63,455 bases of DNA. Source: Nitrospirota bacterium (GTDB taxonomy: Bacteria > Nitrospirota > Thermodesulfovibrionia > Thermodesulfovibrionales > Magnetobacteriaceae). Location of the stretch: positions 1-63,455 of the forward strand of contig JADFYO010000016.1 in assembly GCA_015233015.1 (NCBI GenBank), in the 5' to 3' direction. Each line of letters starts with the position of its first letter. Position 1 is the stretch's first letter. The translations under genes and the position numbers were made by a program. Below are positions 36,506 to 44,836 of the stretch, piece by piece. The notes below the pieces were generated by a model. That model was not told the origin of the DNA, did no database searches, and saw only the letters and a list, made by a program, of their open reading frames with translations.

Positions 36506-37885
36506 TTACCCCAGCACCCTTTCCATTTTTAGTCCACGCGAACCCTTAATCAGCACCGTGTCGCGGGACATTAATTGTTTTAGTATTTGACCAGCTGCAA
36601 CAGCGTCTGCGGTGTGAAGGGCTGAACCGTTTTTAGCATGTCCCGATGCCTGCCGGGATTCATTAAATTCATCATAGGTTATTTTCATTAAACTCCCCAC
36701 GGCGATGAATACGTCAACCGGCTGTGCCGCCATCCACCTTCCCAGTTCCCTGTGATACTGCTCCGCGTATGCCCCAAGCTCGAGCATATCGCCAAGCACT
36801 GCAACCCTTCGTCCCTTTTTTTGCCTTATCAGCTCTTTTACCGCGTTTGCCATCGATGAGGGATTGGCGTTATAAAAATCGCAGATTACCGTAGAGCCGT
36901 TGACCTCCCTAAACTCCAGCCTCATCGCCACACCCCCGAAACCGGACAGTGCACGGGCAATGCCGTCAGGGTCAACGCCCATGAGAAACCCGGTGGCTGC
37001 AGCGCAAAGGGCATTATATACGTTGTGCATCCCGCCGCTCTTAATGGTTATGTCCATTTCCACACCGCTTGGGAGCCTGATAGACGCGTTTAAAGGCAAG
37101 GCAGCGTCATCGGTTATACGGCCTGTGAATGCCGCTGCCTTTTCAATGCCGAATGTGATGATTTCCCTTTTCAGCTGCTTATTCTTTTCCAATACGCCTT
37201 CCATCAGGAATTCGTCGTCCGCGTTTACTATGACGGTCATTGCGTAGTCCATGATTTCGAGTTTTGCCGCGCGCACACCCTCCATACTTATAAAACCCTC
37301 GAGATGTCCGGGACCGATATTCGTTACTATTGCAATGTCAGGGGCGGCTATCCCGCAGAGTTCGGCAATATCGCCCTGCTTGCTTGCCCCCATCTCGAGG
37401 ACTGCCGCGTCTTCATCGTCAAGCCTTAGCAGTGTAAGCGGAAGCCCGATGTGATTGTTAAGATTCCCTTCTGTTTTAAGAACGGAATATTTTTTACTCA
37501 GCACCGCCGCTGTCATCTCCTTCGTGGTCGTCTTGCCGTTTGTCCCTGTTACGGCGATAACCGGAATAGGTCGTATACGTCTTACATATGCGGCCAGGCT
37601 CTGGAGGGCCTTCAGCGTGTCGTCAACCAAAATCTGGATAAACCCTTCTTTTGCGCAATCTGTAATACGCGAAACAACGGCACCTGCGGCAACACCCGAC
37701 ACGCCGCCTATAAAGTCATGGGCGTCGTATTTATCCCCCGCAAGGGCGAAAAACAGGTCGCCGGCCTTCACCGTCCGGGAGTCCGTCGATACACCCGTAA
37801 AGACAGTGTCACGGGCGTCAGGGCGTCTCACCACCGCTTTCCCGTTAACGGCTCCAAGCACGTCATCTAAGGTTAATGGCCTCAC
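36506..37885 (-). CDS. murF: UDP-MurNAc-tripeptide--D-Ala-D-Ala ligase
   Basis: A 459-residue Mur ligase with GVSTDSRTVKAGDLFFAL at the N-terminus, the ATP loop VTGTNGKTTTKEM, EMGASKQGDIAEL and DFYNANPSSM. It adds D-Ala-D-Ala to complete the pentapeptide. It overlaps murE by four bases. Confidence 0.96.
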   Translation of the reverse strand: MRPLTLDDVLGAVNGKAVVRRPDARDTVFTGVSTDSRTVKAGDLFFALAGDKYDAHDFIGGVSGVAAGAVVSRITDCAKEGFIQILVDDTLKALQSLAAYVRRIRPIPVIAVTGTNGKTTTKEMTAAVLSKKYSVLKTEGNLNNHIGLPLTLLRLDDEDAAVLEMGASKQGDIAELCGIAAPDIAIVTNIGPGHLEGFISMEGVRAAKLEIMDYAMTVIVNADDEFLMEGVLEKNKQLKREIITFGIEKAAAFTGRITDDAALPLNASIRLPSGVEMDITIKSGGMHNVYNALCAAATGFLMGVDPDGIARALSGFGGVAMRLEFREVNGSTVICDFYNANPSSMANAVKELIRQKKGRRVAVLGDMLELGAYAEQYHRELGRWMAAQPVDVFIAVGSLMKITYDEFNESRQASGHAKNGSALHTADAVAAGQILKQLMSRDTVLIKGSRGLKMERVLG

Positions 37886-39390
37886 TGTGCTGCCTCCGGG
37901 GGTCGTCCAAAGTCCTTCATCCTTTTCAGGATAAATTTCTCGGCTAATTCCCTGTCATCAAACGGGTGTCTGACGCCCTTGATGTCCTGATAATTCTCAT
38001 GTCCCTTGCCGGCAATCAGAACCACATCGCCGGGGACGGCCATATTGACCGCCATTTTTATCGCATTTTTCCTGTCCGGCTCAACGGCATAGCGGTCTCC
38101 TTCGACACCGGCCAGAATATGCCTTATAATCTCGCCAGGGTCTTCGTACCTGGGATTGTCGGACGTAACAATGGCATAATCGCTCATTGTGGAGGCAATC
38201 CGCCCCATTATCGGCCGTTTTCCGGTATCGCGGTTTCCCCCGCAGCCAAACACGGTTATTATCCTTCCCGTGCACAGCTTTTTCATGCTGTCTATCAGAT
38301 TACGAAGGGCGTCGTCCGTGTGGGCATAATCAACTATCACCGAGAAATCCTGTCCACACTCTACCGGCTCAAACCGCCCGCGCACACTCCTGAGCTTAGA
38401 AATACCGCCGATTATTGCGTCATAGGGAATCCCAAGCGCCACCGATGCCGAGAATGCCGCAAGTATGTTATATATATTAACATATCCGCGAAGGTTGGAG
38501 ACGATATTAAACTCCTCGCCGCTATAAGAGATGTCGAAATCCAGGCCATTGGCAAAACGTTTTATATTTACCGCCCTGACATCGGCGCGGCTGTCCATCC
38601 CGTAGGCGATTATATCCGCGCCCCTTGACAACCGTTCTTTTATAAGTTCCCGGCCAAACTCGTCGTCCGCATTTATCACAGACACGCCGCCGGGCTTTAA
38701 CAGCTCATTGAAAAGTCTCTTCTTAGAATTGAAATAGTCGTCCATATCCTTGTGGTAATCAAGATGGTCACGCGTGAGATTCGTAAACACCACGACGTCG
38801 AATTCCGCCGCGTCAACCCTGTACTGCGCCAAGGCATGGGAGGAGATCTCGCTCACGGCGTACTCACAGCCCTGCCTGACCATTATATCCAGGTACATTT
38901 GAAACTCCGGGGCCTCCGGCGTTGTGTGGTGAGCGGTATAGACGGTATCGCCGACAAGATACTGTATTGTCCCTATCATGCCGGACTTTTTTCCATACGC
39001 GGTAAGTATCGAGCGCATCAGGAAACACGTCGAAGTCTTCCCGTTAGTGCCGGTTACGCCTGTCAGACTTAAATCTCTCGAAGGATCTCCGTAGTATCTT
39101 GCCGAGACATATGCAAGCGCCCTGCGGACATTCTCCACCCTGACCAGCAGAATATCTTTGCCGCCAAAGGCGTCCACGTCGATTTCGTCTTCGTAGATAA
39201 TCGAGTGTGCACCCTTTTTTATTGCCTCATCGATGTAAGCATGGCCGTCGGAATGCTGCCCTTTTACGGCAAAAAACATCGTTCCCTTCTCTATTCGCCT
39301 GGAGTCATAGGAGATGCCCTCCGCGCGCTTATTCAGGTTGCCATTTATCTCCCTGACGCCAATCTTGTCCAGTACCTGAGCTATATTCAT
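37882..39390 (-). CDS. murE: UDP-MurNAc-dipeptide--diaminopimelate ligase
   Basis: A 502-residue Mur ligase. SYDSRRIEKGTMFFAV, the ATP loop GTNGKTSTCFL, TTPEAPEF and VDYAHTDDAL are present. The DNPR motif (TSDNPRYEDPG) near residue 410 indicates meso-diaminopimelate rather than lysine as the added residue, in line with a diderm wall. It lies 36 bases after ftsI. Confidence 0.97.
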   Translation of the reverse strand: MNIAQVLDKIGVREINGNLNKRAEGISYDSRRIEKGTMFFAVKGQHSDGHAYIDEAIKKGAHSIIYEDEIDVDAFGGKDILLVRVENVRRALAYVSARYYGDPSRDLSLTGVTGTNGKTSTCFLMRSILTAYGKKSGMIGTIQYLVGDTVYTAHHTTPEAPEFQMYLDIMVRQGCEYAVSEISSHALAQYRVDAAEFDVVVFTNLTRDHLDYHKDMDDYFNSKKRLFNELLKPGGVSVINADDEFGRELIKERLSRGADIIAYGMDSRADVRAVNIKRFANGLDFDISYSGEEFNIVSNLRGYVNIYNILAAFSASVALGIPYDAIIGGISKLRSVRGRFEPVECGQDFSVIVDYAHTDDALRNLIDSMKKLCTGRIITVFGCGGNRDTGKRPIMGRIASTMSDYAIVTSDNPRYEDPGEIIRHILAGVEGDRYAVEPDRKNAIKMAVNMAVPGDVVLIAGKGHENYQDIKGVRHPFDDRELAEKFILKRMKDFGRPPEAAQ

Positions 39391-39426
39391 ATTATTATAA
39401 CCATTCCTTTCAATTTCACCGGCTTG

Positions 39427-41160
39427 TCAGTTATGTTTCTTGTTACCGGCGGATTCGTTTTCGACAACCAAAGTGGTGTTTTTTAGTTTTTCTTCTTTTG
39501 GCACGTTTAAATAAGTAAGGGCCTTTGTGGCGATGTTCTTGAAAACAGGCGCGGCAACAACGCCGCCATAGATAGCGCCCCGTGGTTTCCATATAACGAC
39601 TATCATGGAGAACGCCGGTTTGTCGGCCGGCACAAAGCCTACAAATGAACTGATAAAGTCTGTGGTCGAGTATCTGCCCTGCGCCCTGTCATAGATTTGA
39701 GCCGTACCTGTCTTTCCCGCTACGAGGTTGCCCTCGACGCGTGCGTACGTTGCCGTACCGCCCTCCTGTGTAACCATCGTGAAGGCAGTTTTGAGTATAT
39801 CGATTGTTTTTTTGGAGATCACCTGCTCGGTGCCATCATACTTTTTCTTCATCGGATGGGTCTGTCCGTCAGCGGTAACAATGTCCTTTACGACTGAGGG
39901 CGCTACTCTGAACCCGCCGTTGGCTACGATTGAATACGCCGTGACCATCTGAAGCGGCGTTACGGCAACCTCCTGGCCTATTGGGATACACCCGATAGAA
40001 ACCCCCGACCAGCGCTCAGGATTCCTCAGCCGTCCAGAGACCTCGCCCGGCAGGTCTATGCCGGTCTTATCTCCAAAACCGAATTTCTTGATATAACCGT
40101 GAAGTCTTTGTTTGCCCAAACGCAATGCGAGCTTAATCGTCCCCACATTTGAGGACTTTTGTATTACCTCCATAAATGTAAGGACGCCGTGAGGATGTGC
40201 GTCCTTTATCCTCTTGCCGCCGATTTCTATAGCACCCCCAAGGCAGTCTATCTTATCGTCCGGCTTGGCAAGGTTTTCCTCTAAGACGCCGGTTGCCGTT
40301 ACTATCTTAAACGTGGAACCGGGTTCATAGAAATCCGTAATGGCACGGTTGCGTCTGGAGTTTGGTCCGTATTTGCCCGGGGAGTTCGGGTCAAACGTGG
40401 GACGATTTGAAAGGGCAAGTATCTCGCCCGTATATGGGTCCATCATTATGGCGGTAGCGGCCACGGCGTGCCACTTTTCCATGGCGTCGTCCAGTTCCTT
40501 TTCAACGATGTACTGAAGCCCCTGATCTATTGTCAGAACGAGGGTGTTGCCGGTCCTTTCGTTTTCATTCGTATTATAGAACTGGTTGCCGCGGGCGTCT
40601 TTCTCGACGTAGTATTTGCCTCCCTGCTCGACAAGTTCTTTGTCATAGACGGACTCTATGCCCTCAAGCCCCTTGTTGTCTATGTTTACAAAACCTATGA
40701 CATGCGCGGCCATAAACCCAAGCGAATAGTACCTCTTTGGTTCAGCGGTTAAACCGATGCCGCTTAATCTCATCTCCTGCAGTTTATCGGTTTCTTCAAT
40801 AGGGATTTTCCGTTTAAGCCATACAAAGTTCTTTTTTCCCCTGACCTGAGCCGACAGCTCATCAAAGCTAACGCCAATAATATTTGACACTTCCTGCAGC
40901 CTTTTATCGCTCTCGTTATAATTTGTCTTGTCCAGATAGACCGAATTATTCTCGAGGTTTACGGCAAGCCTCCTGCCAAGCCTGTCAAGTATTATGCCGC
41001 GGCGCACCTGCACGTCAACCTCGGCCAGACGCTGATTTTCAGATTTCCTTACGAACTTGTCATGTTTCAAAACCATAATATCGAAGAGCCGTGCCAGTAA
41101 CACAAAAAAACCGACAAAGATCAGACCATACACAAATATAAAACGTCTGTTCATATCCAC
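39427..41160 (-). CDS. ftsI: Septal transpeptidase FtsI (PBP2B/PBP3)
   Basis: A 577-residue class B penicillin-binding protein. One N-terminal membrane helix (FVYGLIFVGFFVLLARLFDI) is followed by the dimerisation domain and the transpeptidase domain with YEPGSTFKIV (catalytic Ser), SSNVG and KTGTAQIYD. The extreme C-terminus is Lys/Asn-rich without a PASTA domain. It cross-links septal peptidoglycan with FtsW. It lies 42 bases after ftsL. Confidence 0.96.
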   Translation of the reverse strand: MDMNRRFIFVYGLIFVGFFVLLARLFDIMVLKHDKFVRKSENQRLAEVDVQVRRGIILDRLGRRLAVNLENNSVYLDKTNYNESDKRLQEVSNIIGVSFDELSAQVRGKKNFVWLKRKIPIEETDKLQEMRLSGIGLTAEPKRYYSLGFMAAHVIGFVNIDNKGLEGIESVYDKELVEQGGKYYVEKDARGNQFYNTNENERTGNTLVLTIDQGLQYIVEKELDDAMEKWHAVAATAIMMDPYTGEILALSNRPTFDPNSPGKYGPNSRRNRAITDFYEPGSTFKIVTATGVLEENLAKPDDKIDCLGGAIEIGGKRIKDAHPHGVLTFMEVIQKSSNVGTIKLALRLGKQRLHGYIKKFGFGDKTGIDLPGEVSGRLRNPERWSGVSIGCIPIGQEVAVTPLQMVTAYSIVANGGFRVAPSVVKDIVTADGQTHPMKKKYDGTEQVISKKTIDILKTAFTMVTQEGGTATYARVEGNLVAGKTGTAQIYDRAQGRYSTTDFISSFVGFVPADKPAFSMIVVIWKPRGAIYGGVVAAPVFKNIATKALTYLNVPKEEKLKNTTLVVENESAGNKKHN

Positions 41161-41202
41161 CTCGCCCCATTAAGGGTTCGCAGCCAGCCCTACCCCCGTA
41201 GG

Positions 41203-41499
41203 TTATAGCCGCTCTTTTACGTAGATTACTCTATTCCTGTCTGGAAATTCAAACCCCATCTTCTTTATAGCCAGCCGGTCGACAGAATTCAGAGACAAGA
41301 GATTTTCCTTTTGAGCCATCAGATTCCTTTGTTTTTTCAGTAGTTCATACTGCTTTTGCTGCATGTTGCCAAGCTTATACTCAAGAGACTTTATAGAAGT
41401 CCTCAACCACAGAGTATAAAACACACTGACAACTATCAGCAACGCGCCAAGGACCAACAAAAAGTTACTCATCATCGTACATCTCTTTTCACAAATCAT
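41203..41499 (-). CDS. ftsL: Cell division protein FtsL
   Basis: A 98-residue bitopic protein. A membrane helix at residues 11-30 (SNFLLVLGALLIVVSVFYTLW) is followed by a leucine-zipper-like coiled coil (KSLEYKLGNMQQKQYELLKKQ) and a basic end. Size, topology and position between rsmH and ftsI identify it; sequence conservation in this family is low. It overlaps rsmH by four bases. Confidence 0.88.
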   Translation of the reverse strand: MICEKRCTMMSNFLLVLGALLIVVSVFYTLWLRTSIKSLEYKLGNMQQKQYELLKKQRNLMAQKENLLSLNSVDRLAIKKMGFEFPDRNRVIYVKERL

Positions 41500-42386
41500 A
41501 ACTTTTGTCCTCCTCTGAGTTTCGCGCTCCTTGCGGCAGGGTTTTTTTCACCTGCACCGGGCGTAACCGGTTTTCCAGTAAGGACATTGAACGTACCCTT
41601 TAACTTTTCCTGTTTGAAAAAATTCTTTACAGTTCTGTCCTCGAGGGAATGATACGAGATTACACATAAACGCCCGCCTGCCTTCAGAACTGAAACCGAC
41701 GCCTCAAGCGCGCCATGCAAGGCGGTTAACTCACCGTTTACATATATCCTGAGCGCCTGAAAGAGCTTTGTCGCGGGATGCGTTTTACCGCGCCCGCCAT
41801 ACACCTCTTCAACAAGCGACGCCAGCTCGCGGCATGTGTCTATGGAGCGGCGCTTTCTGCTGCTGACAACTGCCTTTGCAATTTTGGCGCTCCGTGGCTC
41901 TTCCCCATATTCTTTTAAAATCTCTTCAATTTTTTCCATCTTATAGCGGTTCACCACTTCCCATGCCGTCAGAGACGCCCTGTTGTCCATCCGCATGTCG
42001 AGCCGGTACTCAGAATTAAAACTAAACCCTCTGCCCATGTCCTTCACCTGGCCCATCGACATTCCAAGGTCCAGCAATATGCCGTCAATTTCAGCGTAGC
42101 CGCAGTCCTTTACGATTGCCCCCAAGCGGGAAAAATCATCTCTGATGAAACTCACACGGCTGTCCTGAAGCCTTTGCGCCGCGTAACTCAGCGCATCCTC
42201 GTCTTTATCGACCCCAATGAGCCTGCCGTTTTCGCCAAGCCGCTTCAGTACCTCTGCCGCGTGCCCGCCCATGCCAAGTGTCCCGTCCAAATATACTCCT
42301 TCTCTTTTAACGTTTAACAGCCCCATTACCTCATCCACCATTACCGGACAATGAAGTGGCCTCAAATCTTCCCGAACATCGTCCAT
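41496..42386 (-). CDS. rsmH: 16S rRNA m4C1402 methyltransferase RsmH (MraW)
   Basis: A 296-residue SAM-dependent methyltransferase. HCPVMVDEVMGLL at the start, YLDGTLGMGGHAAEVL for SAM binding, ILLDLGMSMGQVKD, and VISYHSLEDRTVKNFF near the end are diagnostic. It methylates C1402 of 16S rRNA. Its start directly abuts the mraZ stop. Confidence 0.97.
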   Translation of the reverse strand: MDDVREDLRPLHCPVMVDEVMGLLNVKREGVYLDGTLGMGGHAAEVLKRLGENGRLIGVDKDEDALSYAAQRLQDSRVSFIRDDFSRLGAIVKDCGYAEIDGILLDLGMSMGQVKDMGRGFSFNSEYRLDMRMDNRASLTAWEVVNRYKMEKIEEILKEYGEEPRSAKIAKAVVSSRKRRSIDTCRELASLVEEVYGGRGKTHPATKLFQALRIYVNGELTALHGALEASVSVLKAGGRLCVISYHSLEDRTVKNFFKQEKLKGTFNVLTGKPVTPGAGEKNPAARSAKLRGGQKL

Positions 42387-42851
42387 CTATATCCAATCCG
42401 CTAACTCCTGTTCATAACCGGCCACAACTGAATCGTCAATGTCCCTGTATTTCTCGACCCACAGGTTCCTGTCCCAGACCTCCAGCCTGTCCGTAGCACC
42501 GGCGATGATTATCTCGCCGCTAAGGGAAATTCCTGCGTCCTCCCTAAGGGCAGGCGGCATGAGCAGCCTTCCCTGCTTGTCTATCTCGCACTCAAACGCG
42601 GAACTTACCACTTTTCTGATAAAGAACTTCACCGATTCCTTCGCCTTAGGCATCTCTTTTACCTTCGCCATCAGCTCCCTCCACTCCGTATCGGGAAAGA
42701 TATGGAGACACTTGTCCCTTACGGCGCAGGTTACAAAGATCTTAGGACCGTAGCTCCTCTTAAATGTCTCCCTGAAAGAGACCGGAACTACTACCCTGCC
42801 CTTGTCATCGGCCCGTAAGTTGTATCTTCCTATAAATCCGTCAGAGTCCAA
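42387..42851 (-). CDS. mraZ: Transcriptional regulator MraZ
   Basis: About 154 residues from the TTG at 42851, which has GGAGG nine bases upstream. A GTG at 42875 would add eight residues but lies inside the MraZ boxes and would place the ribosome-binding site inside the gene. Two SpoVT/AbrB-like repeats are visible: GRYNLRADDKGRVVVPVSFR and, about 70 residues later, FECEIDKQGRLLMPPALR. In other bacteria the protein binds 10-bp-spaced boxes before its own gene and controls dcw transcription; matching boxes are present here. Confidence 0.93.
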   Translation of the reverse strand: MDSDGFIGRYNLRADDKGRVVVPVSFRETFKRSYGPKIFVTCAVRDKCLHIFPDTEWRELMAKVKEMPKAKESVKFFIRKVVSSAFECEIDKQGRLLMPPALREDAGISLSGEIIIAGATDRLEVWDRNLWVEKYRDIDDSVVAGYEQELADWI

Positions 42852-42870
42852 GCTAATTATCCTCCGCTCC

Positions 42871-42900
42871 TCCACTTACCACCACAAAATACCACAATTT
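42871..42900 (-). promoter_or_regulatory. Three 10-bp MraZ-type operator boxes
   Basis: On the minus strand three direct units of exactly ten bases follow each other: ATTGTGGTAT, TTTGTGGTGG, TAAGTGGAGG (strictly, each centred on a GTGG at spacing 10). MraZ operators in Escherichia coli and mycoplasmas are also GTGG/GTGKG-like repeats with ten-base spacing. The first units overlap the -10 box, suggesting autorepression. Confidence 0.75.
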
Positions 42901-42914
42901 TACATTTATGTCAA
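42886..42914 (-). promoter_or_regulatory. Sigma-70 promoter of the dcw cluster
   Basis: On the minus strand TTGACA (42909-42914), a 17-base spacer, then TATTTT (42886-42891). Both hexamers are close to consensus and the spacing is ideal. The -10 box is covered by the MraZ boxes. Confidence 0.8.
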
Positions 42915-42941
42915 TATAAATTTTCTATTGGATAATTTTTT

Positions 42942-43080
42942 TTTGAGGGCAAGCTAAGGGCAAAGACCGGCTCACATACTGGTGTCAGCAATTGCCGGGG
43001 TTACGGTAACTCAGGACGGCGAGGCAGTGGCGTTTTCAATTATGACAGAGGGCTTCCTTCTCGAAAAGGCTTATATCAGG
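42942..43080 (+). pseudogene. Remnant of a PBP4-like (S13) D-Ala-D-Ala carboxypeptidase
   Basis: On the plus strand 42942-42981 reads FEGKLRAKTGSHTG, including the KTG motif of penicillin-binding enzymes. After a one-base frame change the sequence from 42982 reads VSAIAGVTVTQDGEAVAFSI and continues MTEGFLLEKAYIR. This order (KTG, then VS-AG, DGE-AFSIM, GF) is that of the C-terminus of DacB/PBP4 enzymes. Nothing upstream is left; an A+T-rich stretch and the mraZ promoter replace it. The end touches the chorismate mutase gene. Confidence 0.65.
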
Positions 43081-43582
43081 TCTGGACAGTGGCTTTTATT
43101 CGGGCAAGGGCATCGAGGAGTTTTATCTTCATCTCGTCTTCTATGAATTCTGTTTTGAGTTCGGCTCTAATCAATGTGACAGAGCGGGCACGGCAGTCCT
43201 TATTTTGTAAAAGCGGCAGTGTCTCCCTGATTTTCCTCACAATGCCGGCGCCTATTTCTATTAACGCCGGGCGGATTTGAGCCTCGAGGTCAGTATTTGA
43301 CTGGCCATCCTGAGGAAGAAAAAGAAAACCCTCCAGGTTCCATTTATTATGCCAGGCCGTTTGAACATGCTTTGCTATTTTAATCTGTAAGAGGAAAAAC
43401 TCCCTCATCGACTCCACATCGAGGCCCATATCTGCCGCCGCCGAAAGGGAATCCCTCAGCACGATGTCCTCGCGCCCGGCGTCATCGATAGACAGTCCCT
43501 CCGACCACTTATAGGCCGCCACCGCCTTCATATACGAAAGCCGCCGGTCAATCAGGGAAAACAGCCCCTTTAGCGCATCCAT
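43076..43582 (-). CDS. Gamma-type chorismate mutase (AroQ)
   Basis: About 168 residues from the ATG at 43582 (MDALKGLFSLIDRR); a TTG at 43618 would add 12 hydrophobic residues. The all-helical AroQ-gamma pattern is clear: LFSLIDRRLSYMKAVAAYKW, IDDAGREDIVL, GLDVESMREFFLLQIKIAKHVQ. The enzyme turns chorismate into prephenate for Phe/Tyr synthesis. Gamma forms are usually exported, but no convincing signal peptide is seen with either start, so a cytoplasmic location is possible. No ribosome-binding site is clear. It is divergent from lptC. Confidence 0.8.
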   Translation of the reverse strand: MDALKGLFSLIDRRLSYMKAVAAYKWSEGLSIDDAGREDIVLRDSLSAAADMGLDVESMREFFLLQIKIAKHVQTAWHNKWNLEGFLFLPQDGQSNTDLEAQIRPALIEIGAGIVRKIRETLPLLQNKDCRARSVTLIRAELKTEFIEDEMKIKLLDALARIKATVQT

Positions 43583-43679
43583 TACTAAAAAATAACACAG
43601 AAGGGAAGTTAAACTCAATCATTTTTTACGACGGTGGTGGCGTCAATACGGTAAAGGCAATTCGGCCCCCTAATGTTCA

Positions 43680-43709
43680 TTGAAAAGATACGGCCTTTCG
43701 TGATACAAT
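43680..43709 (+). promoter_or_regulatory. Sigma-70 promoter of the lptC operon
   Basis: TTGAAA (43680-43685), 18-base spacer, TACAAT (43704-43709). The expected start of transcription (about 43715-43717) falls on the lptC ATG, which has no ribosome-binding site, so the transcript may be leaderless. Confidence 0.65.
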
Positions 43710-43714
43710 GATTT

Positions 43715-44224
43715 ATGAGGAAGTTCATCCCGATTGTTTTGATAATTGCGGCGACAGTCTTATTTGTGTACTATACAAGCCAGGAGATATATAGTTTGAA
43801 AAAAATAACTATCATCCCCGGCAATTCATATCTGGAAAACGTGAAAATAACACACGCCGCCCAGTCAGTTGTTAAGTGGACGGCGGCGATTGAAAAGATC
43901 TCTGTCCTTAAGGTAGGAGAAGCCGCGGAGCTGCGCAACATTCAGTTCAATATCCCTGAAAAAGAAGTGACAATGAATGCAGGACAAGGCGCCTATGACA
44001 TCAAAAACAACAAAATAGTATTGTTGGGCGAGGTCACCGCCAATAACAAGGAGTTTCAGGTTAAATCTAAGGATATAAAATGGGATTTCAAGGCCGAGAC
44101 GCTGACTTCTGTAAATGAGGTCGTGCTCACAGGGAAAAACGTCAGGGTGCGGGCAGACTCGATTGAAACTTTCGGGGGAGAAAAGCTACAATTATCAGGG
44201 AATGTTATGGTTGTCTATAGATGA
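43715..44224 (+). CDS. lptC: LPS export protein LptC
   Basis: A 169-residue bitopic protein: one N-terminal helix (FIPIVLIIAATVLFVYYTS), then a beta-jellyroll (LptC/YrbK) domain with repeated strand pairs such as NIQFNIPEKEVTMNAGQGAYD and KNNKIVLLGEVTANN. It receives LPS from the LptB2FG transporter and hands it to LptA. It is first in the lptC-lptA-lptB-rpoN-hpf-rapZ unit. There is no Shine-Dalgarno sequence and the promoter is very close. Confidence 0.88.
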   Translation: MRKFIPIVLIIAATVLFVYYTSQEIYSLKKITIIPGNSYLENVKITHAAQSVVKWTAAIEKISVLKVGEAAELRNIQFNIPEKEVTMNAGQGAYDIKNNKIVLLGEVTANNKEFQVKSKDIKWDFKAETLTSVNEVVLTGKNVRVRADSIETFGGEKLQLSGNVMVVYR

Positions 44225-44240
44225 AAGGGGGTAGTTGACG

Positions 44241-44810
44241 GTGAAGGTGAAAGGGCGGGCGGCAGAAGTTATAAAAGGTATAATTGTTGCGATGGCGGCG
44301 GCAATAGTATTGACGGGTGTTTCTGCGCAGCATGAGCTGTTTGCCGACAACACGACTACTACTAAGGCGGCTTCCCCGGCAGCCCCGGCAACAGGCGGAC
44401 CGTCTTTCAAAAAAGGCCTGAAAGGCGACAAGGACAGTCCACTCATCATTACCAGCAAGACCCTGTTGGCCGATAACAAAAAACGAACGGCTGAGTTTAA
44501 CGGCTCGGTTAAGGCGGTAAAAGGCAATGTCACATTCTATGCCAACAATATGGTCGTCTTTTACACCGAAGACAAAAACCAGCAGATAGACCATATAGAC
44601 GCAAAGGGTAATATCATCCTCATTCAGGACAATAAGACCATTACCTCGGAACAGGCCGTTTACTATGGCTCTAATGAACGGGTGGTCTTTACGGGAAGGC
44701 CAGAGGCCAAAGAGGGCCGTAATATAGTAACAGGTACAAAGATAGAGTATTTCTTTGATACTGATGTATCTTTCGTGGAAAACAGCCGCGTACACCTCGA
44801 GGATAAGTAA
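44241..44810 (+). CDS. lptA: Periplasmic LPS-bridge protein LptA
   Basis: About 189 residues from GTG 44241 (GGGGG lies nine bases upstream; a TTG at 44235 is the alternative). A signal peptide (IIVAMAAAIVLTGVSA) is followed by an Ala/Pro/Thr linker and an OstA-like domain (SPLIITSKTLLADNKKRTAEFNG, TFYANNMVVFY, VVFTGRPEAKEG). It spans the periplasm between LptC and LptD. It sits 16 bases after lptC. Confidence 0.9.
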   Translation: MKVKGRAAEVIKGIIVAMAAAIVLTGVSAQHELFADNTTTTKAASPAAPATGGPSFKKGLKGDKDSPLIITSKTLLADNKKRTAEFNGSVKAVKGNVTFYANNMVVFYTEDKNQQIDHIDAKGNIILIQDNKTITSEQAVYYGSNERVVFTGRPEAKEGRNIVTGTKIEYFFDTDVSFVENSRVHLEDK

Positions 44811-44836
44811 TAACCTCCGGCCAATAGGGAAAACTG

